This document shows, one piece after another, positions 25,455-32,934 of a stretch of DNA of 64,000 nt. The notes beneath the pieces are model-generated. The model was not told where the DNA came from and ran no database searches. It saw nothing but the letters and a program-made list of their open reading frames with translations. The position numbers and the translations under genes were made by a program. The number at the start of each line of letters is the position of its first letter. Position 1 is the first letter of the stretch. This stretch comes from Aestuariibaculum suncheonense (GTDB taxonomy: Bacteria; Bacteroidota; Bacteroidia; Flavobacteriales; Flavobacteriaceae), in NCBI RefSeq assembly GCF_014596935.1, contig NZ_JACVXC010000002.1:441559-505558 (forward strand). The letters are read 5' to 3'.

Positions 25455-27596
25455 TTACTGACCATAACTTGCTTCTAAATCTAATAAAAACGCGTATTCT
25501 AACGCAACTTCCTTTAAACTTTCAAAGCGTCCTGAGGCTCCACCGTGCCCCGAATCCATATCGGTTTGTAACAACAATTTATTAGAATCGGTTTTAAGTT
25601 CTCGTAACTTCGCCACCCATTTTGCCGGTTCCCAGTATTGCACCTGAGAATCATGAAGTCCGGTAGTTACTAAAGTATTTGGGTAGGCTTTAGCCTCAAC
25701 ATTATCGTATGGTGAATACGATTTCATATAATGGTAATACTCCTCTTCATTCGGATTCCCCCATTCATCATATTCTCCAGTGGTTAACGGAATAGAATCA
25801 TCCAGCATGGTTGTAACCACATCAACAAAAGGCACTGCTGCGATAATGCCGAAATACAATTCCGGATTCATATTCATTACCGCCCCCATTAATAAGCCTC
25901 CAGCTGAACCACCGTAGGCATATAAATGATTGGCTGATGTGTAGTTTTGTTCAATCAAAAATTTAGAACAATCTATAAAATCGTAAAAGGTATTTAACTT
26001 AGTTAACAGTTTACCGTTTTCATACCAGTCGCGTCCTAAATATTCTCCGCCTCGAATATGTGCAATGGCATAAATAAATCCGCGATCTAATAAACTTAAA
26101 CGTATTGATGAAAATGAAGGATCGATGGTGTGACCGTAAGAACCGTAAGCATATTGCAATAACGGACTTGTACCATCCAATTTTGTACCTTTTTTATACA
26201 CCAACGAAATCGGCACTTTTACACCATCACGCGCCGTTGCCCAGATACGTTTAGATTCATAATTATCCTTATTAAACTTACCACCTAAAACTTCCTGTTC
26301 CTTTTTAATGTCTTTCGTTTTAGTTTTGAAATTATAATCAATCACCGAACTTGGCGAGGTTAATGAATTATAACCATAACGCAACACATCACTATCGAAA
26401 TCCGGATTGTTACCTATATATGTAGTGTAGGTTTCGCTTTCAAATGGTAAATTATAATCCTCTTTTCCATCCCAACTGATTATTCTCAGATTATTCAGTC
26501 CGTTTTCACGTTCGTTAACGACTAAATAATCTTTAAAAATTTCAATATCTTCTAAAAGCACATCTTCACGATGTGGAATCACTTCTTCCCAGTTTTCAAT
26601 GCTAGTAGTGTCTTCATGGGCTTTTAAAAGTTTAAAATTGGTTGCGCCATCATTATTGGCTATGATGTAAAAATGATCATTATAATGTGCAATACTGTAT
26701 TCTAAATCACGCTGACGCTCCTGAAACACTCTAAATTCACCATCGGGTGTATCGGCATTTAAAATACGATATTCGGTAGTTAGCGTACTTGACGAACCTA
26801 TAACAATAAATTTCTTAGACTTGGTTTTGTATACAAACGTATTAAAAGTATCATCGGCTTCGAAAAACACTTCAACATCATCTTTAGCATCTGTACCAAA
26901 TTTATGTTTCATAATCTTACTAGAACGGAGGGTTACTTCGTCTTTCACACAATAAAACAAGGTCTTGTTATCATTTGCCCAAGTGCTACTGCTTGTAGTA
27001 TTGGTTATTTTATCAGGATAAATTTCACCCGTTACTAAATTTTTAATCTGAATAGTGTACTGACGTCTTCCAACGGTATCTAATGAAAAACTCGCCATGG
27101 TATTATCAGGACTTATAGAAATACTTCCCAAATTGAAAAATGAATGCCCTTCCGCCATAGCGTTACAATCGAACAAAATTTCCTCAGTCGCCTCTAAGGT
27201 TTCCTTTTTTCTTGCGTAAACCGGATAGTCTTTTCCCTTTTCGTATCGTGTAATATACCAATAACCGTTTAGTTTATAAGGCACCGTTTCATCATCTTCT
27301 TTAATGCGGCCTTTCATTTCTTCGAACAACTCCTTTTGCAATCCTTCGGTATGCTCCATAACTGCTTTGGTGTAAGCGTTCTCTGCATTTAGATACTCTA
27401 ATACTTCAGGATTTTCCCTTTCGTTTAACCAATAATATTTATCCATTCTTATATCGCCATGCATTGTAAGCTCCTTTGGTTTTACGGTTGCCTTAGGTGG
27501 CGTTGCTAAAACTTTGTCTTCTGTCATTATCGCTTCTTTTTTACACGAGTTCGCAAAAATAATGCTAATGATTAACATAATGTTGATGTTTTTCAT
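25455..27596 (-). CDS. Prolyl oligopeptidase family (S9A, oligopeptidase B-like) lipoprotein
   Basis: A 713-residue serine peptidase. A short hydrophobic leader ends in a lipobox-like FANSC with Cys18, so a membrane-anchored periplasmic enzyme is likely. An N-terminal seven-bladed propeller (about 45-430) restricts access to peptides. The C-terminal alpha/beta-hydrolase has nucleophile Ser564 (GGSAGG), Asp649 (GLHDSQ) and His684 (DSGHGG). The acidic-specificity residues for Arg/Lys were not checked. It is transcribed away from ybaB and sits just upstream of the cysteine-synthase-like gene, which has its own promoter element. Confidence 0.9.
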   Translation of the reverse strand: MKNINIMLIISIIFANSCKKEAIMTEDKVLATPPKATVKPKELTMHGDIRMDKYYWLNERENPEVLEYLNAENAYTKAVMEHTEGLQKELFEEMKGRIKEDDETVPYKLNGYWYITRYEKGKDYPVYARKKETLEATEEILFDCNAMAEGHSFFNLGSISISPDNTMASFSLDTVGRRQYTIQIKNLVTGEIYPDKITNTTSSSTWANDNKTLFYCVKDEVTLRSSKIMKHKFGTDAKDDVEVFFEADDTFNTFVYKTKSKKFIVIGSSSTLTTEYRILNADTPDGEFRVFQERQRDLEYSIAHYNDHFYIIANNDGATNFKLLKAHEDTTSIENWEEVIPHREDVLLEDIEIFKDYLVVNERENGLNNLRIISWDGKEDYNLPFESETYTTYIGNNPDFDSDVLRYGYNSLTSPSSVIDYNFKTKTKDIKKEQEVLGGKFNKDNYESKRIWATARDGVKVPISLVYKKGTKLDGTSPLLQYAYGSYGHTIDPSFSSIRLSLLDRGFIYAIAHIRGGEYLGRDWYENGKLLTKLNTFYDFIDCSKFLIEQNYTSANHLYAYGGSAGGLLMGAVMNMNPELYFGIIAAVPFVDVVTTMLDDSIPLTTGEYDEWGNPNEEEYYHYMKSYSPYDNVEAKAYPNTLVTTGLHDSQVQYWEPAKWVAKLRELKTDSNKLLLQTDMDSGHGGASGRFESLKEVALEYAFLLDLEASYGQ

Positions 27597-27634
27597 TTTT
27601 CAAGAAATTTAATTCCAATTTTAACTTGAATATC

Positions 27635-27642
27635 TAAATTTG
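27635..27642 (+). promoter_or_regulatory. Candidate -7 element for the YbaB/EbfC gene
   Basis: TAAATTTG lies 20 bases before the start codon of the YbaB gene, giving a very short leader. Confidence 0.45.
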
Positions 27643-27661
27643 TAATAAAAAATTATACACT

Positions 27662-27985
27662 ATGTTTGGAGATATGATGAATATGATGGGTAAACTTAAA
27701 GAAACCCAACAAAAAGTTGAAGATACTAAAAAACGCTTAGACACCGTTCTTATTGATGAGTCTAGCAATGATAAAAAACTAAAAATCACGCTAACAGCAA
27801 ACAGAACGATTAAAACCATTGAAATAGATGACGAGTTATTAGAAGACAAAGAACAACTTGAAGACTATTTAATTTTAACCTTAAATAAAGCTATTGAAAA
27901 AGCCACAAAGGTTAACGAGGCGGAATTAGCTGCAGTTGCAAAAGAGGGCATGCCTAGCATTCCAGGCATGGACTTTTTTAAATAA
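27662..27985 (+). CDS. YbaB/EbfC family nucleoid-associated protein
   Basis: A 107-residue DNA-binding protein with the family layout: Met-rich start ([18 protein letters not shown]), amphipathic N-terminal helix, a three-strand sheet ([18 protein letters not shown]) and C-terminal helices ending PGMDFF. These dimers bind DNA and compact the nucleoid. In many bacteria the gene lies next to dnaX-recR; here it sits alone between an oligopeptidase and threonine aldolase. It converges on the aldolase gene with five bases between stops and no obvious hairpin. Confidence 0.9.
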   Translation: MFGDMMNMMGKLKETQQKVEDTKKRLDTVLIDESSNDKKLKITLTANRTIKTIEIDDELLEDKEQLEDYLILTLNKAIEKATKVNEAELAAVAKEGMPSIPGMDFFK

Positions 27986-27990
27986 TACTT

Positions 27991-29007
27991 TTAAAAAGTT
28001 TGGAGACACTCCAAAACTTTTTCGTGCATAAGTTGGGTATAATCGAGGTGAGTTACCATACGTAGCTTACCTCCCCCCATGCCTATTATATGGATGTTAT
28101 TATCTTCTATTTTATTTAAGAACGCTTTCTCGTTAACATCTTTGTGCAACTCAAAAATCACAATATTTGTTTCAATAGGTTCGACCGATTTTACCTGAGA
28201 CAATTTAGAAAGCACCTCACCCAACTCCTTAGCTTTCTTATGATCTTCTTCTAAACGATTAATATTATGATCTAAAGCATACAATCCGGCAGCAGCCAAA
28301 TACCCCACCTGTCGCATATTACCTCCAAAAATTTTACGAATACGCAAAGCATCCTTCATGATGTCTGCATCGCCAACCAAAACAGATCCAACCGGACACC
28401 CCAAACCTTTACTTAAACACACCGAAATGGTGTCAAATAACACACCATACTGTTTAGCAGTTTCATTTTTAACGACCAAGGCATGCCATAAACGTGCTCC
28501 ATCTAAATGAAAGCCCAAATTATGTTCATCGCAAACCTGCTTAATTTTAACCAGTTCATTGTAATCCCAACATGCACCACCGCCTTTATTCGTTGTATTT
28601 TCAACTTCTACTAAACTTGTTTTGGCATAATAATAAGCATCTGGATTTATAGCTTCGATCACCTGATTGGCTGTAAACATACCGCGATGCCCATCCAATA
28701 ATCTGCACGACACACCACTATTGAAAGACGCTCCTCCCGATTCATAATTATAAATATGAGCATACTTATCGCAAATCACCTGTTCTCCTGGCTGGGTATG
28801 TAATTTTATAGCTGTTTGATTCGCCATTGTACCACTCGGAAAAAACAATGCCGATTCTTTACCGAATAATTCTGCTATTCGTTTTTCAAGGGTATTCATC
28901 GTTTCATCTTCCCGAAACACATCATCTCCCACCTGTGCCTTCATCATAACTTCAAGCATCTCTTTAGTTGGTTTAGTAACGGTATCGCTTCGTAAATCTA
29001 TTTTCAT
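27991..29007 (-). CDS. Low-specificity threonine aldolase
   Basis: A 338-residue PLP fold-type I enzyme splitting threonine or allo-threonine to glycine and acetaldehyde. The start (MKIDLRSDTVTKPTKEML) is the family hallmark, followed by GDDVFREDETMN, FHLDGARLWHA and the PLP-lysine motif CLSKGLGCPVGS (Lys about 201). The length fits the family. It converges on ybaB and diverges from prfB. No promoter consensus was found on the minus strand. Confidence 0.92.
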   Translation of the reverse strand: MKIDLRSDTVTKPTKEMLEVMMKAQVGDDVFREDETMNTLEKRIAELFGKESALFFPSGTMANQTAIKLHTQPGEQVICDKYAHIYNYESGGASFNSGVSCRLLDGHRGMFTANQVIEAINPDAYYYAKTSLVEVENTTNKGGGACWDYNELVKIKQVCDEHNLGFHLDGARLWHALVVKNETAKQYGVLFDTISVCLSKGLGCPVGSVLVGDADIMKDALRIRKIFGGNMRQVGYLAAAGLYALDHNINRLEEDHKKAKELGEVLSKLSQVKSVEPIETNIVIFELHKDVNEKAFLNKIEDNNIHIIGMGGGKLRMVTHLDYTQLMHEKVLECLQTF

Positions 29008-29087
29008 TTTACGCCTTTAAAATTGAATTGAGAAAGTAAATCTATAAAATAATGACAACAATACTTTTCTGCTCTTCCTTTAAATTT

Positions 29088-29095
29088 TATTTTTG
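29088..29095 (+). promoter_or_regulatory. Candidate -7 element for prfB
   Basis: TATTTTTG fits TAnnTTTG and gives a leader of about 50 bases before the prfB ATG at 29150. Confidence 0.5.
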
Positions 29096-29149
29096 TTGAA
29101 AATAAAGGCCAATAGTTGGCTTTTACAAAACAATAACAATATAGAATAC

Positions 29150-30260
29150 ATGATAACTTCCGATCAAATTAAAGATCTTAATACCCGCCTTGACAAACTA
29201 AGGCACTATCTTTGACTTAGATAAAAAACGTATTGAAATACAAAACGAAGAAGAAAAAACCTTCGACCCTAATTTCTGGAACGACCCCAAAGCTGCTGAG
29301 ACTATTATGAAATCACTTCGAGTGAAGAAAAAATGGGTTGAAGACTATAATACCATCAAAACACTTCTTGAAGATTTAGAGGTACTTTATGAATTTTATA
29401 AAGAAGGTGAATCTACCGAAGAAGATGTACAAAATCAATATAACAAGGCAGCTACCCTTCTAGAAGATACTGAGTTTAAAAACATGCTTTCCGATGAAGG
29501 AGACAGCCTAAGTGCCGTACTTCAAATTACAGCTGGTGCCGGTGGAACCGAAAGTTGCGATTGGGCAAGCATGCTCATGCGTATGTACTTAATGTATGCT
29601 GAAAAGAGCGGATTTAAAGTCAAAGAATTAAACTTTCAAGAAGGTGATGTTGCCGGCATAAAAACCGTGACTTTAGAAATTGAAGGCGACTTTGCTTTTG
29701 GATGGCTTAAAGGTGAAAACGGCGTACACCGTTTGGTGCGTATTTCGCCGTTTGACAGTAATGCCAAACGCCATACCAGTTTTGCTTCGGTTTACGTGTA
29801 TCCTTTAGTTGACGATACTATTGAAATTGAAATCAATCCAGCGGACATTGAAATTACAACCGCAAGATCAAGTGGTGCCGGTGGACAAAATGTTAATAAA
29901 GTAGAAACCAAAGTCCAATTAACGCACAAGCCTACAGGTATTCAGATTTCATGTTCAGAAACCCGCTCGCAGCACGATAACAGAGCAAGAGCTTTACAAA
30001 TGCTTAAATCGCAGCTTTATGAAATCGAGCTACAAAAGCAAATGGCACAACGTGAAGACATAGAAGCTGGTAAAATGAAAATTGAATGGGGAAGCCAGAT
30101 TCGTAATTACGTGATGCAACCTTACAAACTGGTTAAAGATGTTCGCACCGGAAACGAAACTAGCAATGTTGATGCGGTTATGGATGGAAATATCGGTCCG
30201 TTTTTAAAAGCATATCTCATGATGATGGGGCAAAAAGTTGAAGACGATAATACCTTATGA
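29150..30260 (+). CDS. prfB: Peptide chain release factor 2, with programmed +1 frameshift
   Basis: RF2 ends translation at UGA and UAA. The gene is in two frames: 29150-29212 (21 codons) then, after skipping T29213, 29214-30260, giving 369 residues, the normal RF2 length. The shift site is CTT TGA C, preceded by AGG and TAT as in the E. coli site, so RF2 controls its own synthesis by terminating at the in-frame UGA. The stop-recognition SPF is at 199-201 and the catalytic GGQ at 244-246. A start at 29307 would lack the first 52 residues. It leads an operon with HAD and ArsC genes (ATGA overlaps). Confidence 0.95.
29201..29216 (+). promoter_or_regulatory. Programmed +1 frameshift site of prfB
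   Basis: The bases aggcactatctttgac contain the slippery CTT, the UGA stop and the following C. The AGG lies nine bases before CTT, the same place as the AGG of the E. coli stimulatory SD-like element, but the next three bases are CAC rather than GGG. Confidence 0.93.
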
Positions 30261-30871
30261 TAAACACGATAATTTTCGATTTAGGCGGCGTACTTATCGA
30301 CTGGAATCCGGAGTATGTTTTTTTGGATGCCTTTAACGGCGATAAGGAAAAAACAGCTTGGTTTTTACAAAACATTTGCACTAGCGACTGGAATGAAAAT
30401 CAGGATGCAGGTTATCCGTTAGCTCAGGCCACAGAAGATTTAGTGAATAAATTTCCGGAATACGAATCTTATATCCGCTTGTTTTATGGCGATTGGGAAA
30501 AAATGTTAGGAGGCGCAATTGATGGAACTGTGTTTATTTTGGATAAATTGGTAAAATCTAAAAACTACAAAGTGGTCGCTTTAACCAATTGGAGTAACGA
30601 AACCTTCCCTATTGCACAAAAACGATTCGAATTTTTACAGTGGTTTGAAGGCATTGTAGTTTCAGGAGACGAAAAAACAAGAAAACCGTTTAAAGATATT
30701 TACGACATCACACTGAAACGTTTTAATATCTCTCCTGAAAACACTTTGTTTATTGATGATAACCTTCGGAATATAGAAGCCGCCAAAGCTTTAAATATTA
30801 ACGGCATTCACTTTAAAAATCCGGAACAATTAATTGAAGATTTAAAAATCTATAATATTCATATCTCATGA
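30257..30871 (+). CDS. HAD-superfamily hydrolase (subfamily IA, YihX-like)
   Basis: A 204-residue phosphatase-like protein. Motif I is [12 protein letters not shown] (Asp8 nucleophile; the +2 Asp is Gly, as in several YihX-type members), motif II VALTNWS, motif [12 protein letters not shown] with its Lys, and motif [15 protein letters not shown]. Substrates of such proteins are usually small sugar phosphates. The start overlaps the prfB stop by four bases (ATGA), and the stop overlaps the next gene the same way, so all three are coupled. Confidence 0.9.
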   Translation: MINTIIFDLGGVLIDWNPEYVFLDAFNGDKEKTAWFLQNICTSDWNENQDAGYPLAQATEDLVNKFPEYESYIRLFYGDWEKMLGGAIDGTVFILDKLVKSKNYKVVALTNWSNETFPIAQKRFEFLQWFEGIVVSGDEKTRKPFKDIYDITLKRFNISPENTLFIDDNLRNIEAAKALNINGIHFKNPEQLIEDLKIYNIHIS

Positions 30872-31209
30872 TTAAAATATTTCACAACAGCCGATGCAGT
30901 AAATCGCGTTTAGGCGTTCAATTTTTAGAGAACGCTGGTAAAGAATTCGAGGTTGTAAAATACCTTGAAGATGTTCCAACCGAAACGGAATTAACTGAAA
31001 TCATCAAGCTTTTAGACATTTCTCCAATAGAATTGGTAAGAACCAACGAAGCCATCTGGAAGTCCGATTACAAAGGAAAAAACCTTAGCGATGAACAAAT
31101 CATTAAAGCCATGGTTGAAAACCCGAAACTTATAGAACGTCCAATCATAATAAACGGAGATAAAGCTGTTATAGGTAGACCAACCGAAAAAATTACTGAA
31201 ATTTTTTAA
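30868..31209 (+). CDS. ArsC-family thioredoxin-fold reductase
   Basis: A 113-residue protein of the ArsC/Spx/YffB group. The catalytic cysteine is Cys10 in HNSRCSKSR, and the family motif RPIIINGDKAVIGRP is near the end. In arsenate reductases a second residue (Arg in the RP loop) stabilises the substrate; here it is present. The lack of other ars genes, and the coupling to prfB and a HAD phosphatase, argue that arsenate may not be its main substrate. It is the third gene of the prfB operon. Confidence 0.87.
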   Translation: MIKIFHNSRCSKSRLGVQFLENAGKEFEVVKYLEDVPTETELTEIIKLLDISPIELVRTNEAIWKSDYKGKNLSDEQIIKAMVENPKLIERPIIINGDKAVIGRPTEKITEIF

Positions 31210-31225
31210 ATTCATCATTCATATT

Positions 31226-31270
31226 AAGGAAGGTTTTTATTTATATTTAACGACATAAAAGACCTTCTTT
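31226..31270 (+). terminator. Hairpin before the VCBS-repeat gene (terminator or attenuator)
   Basis: An inverted repeat (aaggtttttat / ataaaagacctt) with a 14-base loop lies between the arsC stop and the next ATG, which follows within four bases of it. The T run is short (ttt). It may end the prfB operon or fold in the next gene's leader. Confidence 0.45.
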
Positions 31271-31273
31271 AGT

Positions 31274-32830
31274 ATGAAAAAAATATTGGCTTATGTCCTT
31301 CCCTTAGTAATGCTAACTGCATTACTTTTTTTTACCCTTACTTCATATTCTAAAATTAAAACAGTTCCGGTGAATAAAATTGAAAACACCGAACAATTAA
31401 GTGGTCGAGAGTTAGCCAAAAGATACTGCACAATGTGCCATCTTTTTCCTGAGCCAAGTTTATTAGATAAAACCACATGGGCAGAAAAAGTACTTCCTAA
31501 TATGGGGCTTCGTTTAGGTGTTAAAGACCCTAAAACTGACCCCTATAAAGACTTGGACCCAAAGGAAATTCAAATTATAAAAAGCCTGAATATCTTTCCT
31601 AACAATCAAATTATTTTGGATGATGATTGGCAAAAAATTATAAAATACTATAAAACCGAAGCACCTTCAAAACTCCCTGTTGCAAAAAATAATACGCCAG
31701 TAGACAATAACCTTATGCCTTTTGAAGCGCAATACATTACAGTTGGTGAAAATAAAATGCCAATGGTAACCATGCTGGAATTCAATAAAAAAACTTCAGA
31801 ATTGTATATTGGGGATTTCAATAATCTATATGCCGTAAAAAATACAGGAGAACTAACCGGACATTGGAAATTAAACAGTCCGGCAACACATGCTGAATTC
31901 CGAGATAACAAATCTCCATTAGTTTTGGGCATTGGTAATTTCGCACCTTCAGATCAGGAAAATGGTATGCTAGCAAGTCTTTATCCTTCACAAGATGATA
32001 ATGATAATATTTTTATTCAAAACTTAAAACGTCCGGTTTATTTCGTTTCAGGAGATTTGAATAATGACAGAAAAAAAGATGTAGTTGTCTGTAACTTCGG
32101 AAATTACACTGGCAAGCTATCTTGGTACGACGGATTCAATTCTAAAAAAGAACATGTATTAAGTTACCTTCCCGGAGCCCGTGTTGCTTACATTAAAGAC
32201 ATGAACAAAGATGGTAAACCAGATGTTATAGCTTTAATGGCTCAGGCTTTTGAGAGAGTTTCTATATTTTACAATCAAGGAAATAATATTTTTGAAGAAG
32301 AAAAAGTTGTTGAATTCCCACCCGTTTATGGAGTTAGTTACCTTGAACTTGTCGACATGAATAAAGATGGTTACAACGATCTCATTATTAGTAACGGTGA
32401 TAACTGGGACCTTTCTCCTATTGAAAAACCATATCACGGATTTAGAATTTACTTAAATGACGGTAAAAACCATTTTAAAGAAAGCTATTTTTACCCATTA
32501 AGTGGCTGCAGTAAAGTAATGACCGGAGATTTTGATGGCGATGATGATTTAGATATTGTAGCCATTTCATTTTACTCTCAATTAGACAAACCTAATGAAA
32601 GTTTTGTTTACCTTCAAAATGATGGTAAAATGAATTTTACAGCCTCCTATTTACCACAAGCAAAAGATGGAAAATGGTTAACCATGGAAATAGCAGATTT
32701 TAACAACGATAAAAAGGATGATGTATTACTTGGTTCCTTTATCTACAACATAGCTGAAATGGGCAAAGCTGCAACCGCCGCCGGACACACCAAGTTTTCT
32801 CAAGTACTTTTATTAACTCAGAAAAAATAA
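31274..32830 (+). CDS. Exported VCBS/FG-GAP repeat protein with a CxxCH haem motif
   Basis: A 518-residue protein with an N-terminal signal anchor (about 5-24). Close to it is CTMCH at 52-56 in a cytochrome-c-like setting (GRELAKRYCTMCHLFPEPS), followed by about 90 residues of helix and then repeated VCBS/FG-GAP units (for example SGDLNNDRKKDVVVCNFGN, IKDMNKDGKPDVIAL, TGDFDGDDDLDIVAISFYS, IADFNNDKKDDVLLG), each with an Asp/Asn calcium-type loop. These build a beta-propeller outside the cytoplasm. A covalently bound haem is inferred from the motif. It is followed by a TonB-type receptor in the same direction after a 104-base gap. Confidence 0.82.
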   Translation: MKKILAYVLPLVMLTALLFFTLTSYSKIKTVPVNKIENTEQLSGRELAKRYCTMCHLFPEPSLLDKTTWAEKVLPNMGLRLGVKDPKTDPYKDLDPKEIQIIKSLNIFPNNQIILDDDWQKIIKYYKTEAPSKLPVAKNNTPVDNNLMPFEAQYITVGENKMPMVTMLEFNKKTSELYIGDFNNLYAVKNTGELTGHWKLNSPATHAEFRDNKSPLVLGIGNFAPSDQENGMLASLYPSQDDNDNIFIQNLKRPVYFVSGDLNNDRKKDVVVCNFGNYTGKLSWYDGFNSKKEHVLSYLPGARVAYIKDMNKDGKPDVIALMAQAFERVSIFYNQGNNIFEEEKVVEFPPVYGVSYLELVDMNKDGYNDLIISNGDNWDLSPIEKPYHGFRIYLNDGKNHFKESYFYPLSGCSKVMTGDFDGDDDLDIVAISFYSQLDKPNESFVYLQNDGKMNFTASYLPQAKDGKWLTMEIADFNNDKKDDVLLGSFIYNIAEMGKAATAAGHTKFSQVLLLTQKK

Positions 32831-32934
32831 CAGTCCCTTAGTAACCTCTAGTTAACCGACTAATTAACTTTATTTTAACAAAACCCTACTAAACTTATAT
32901 GTTTTTTTGAAGTCTAACACTTTAAAAAACAACT

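Noticed and set aside
29150-29306. The in-frame TGA at 29213 as a disabling mutation of prfB.
   Set aside because: It is the well-known autoregulatory frameshift site with CTT-TGA-C and the AGG stimulator; the downstream frame is intact.
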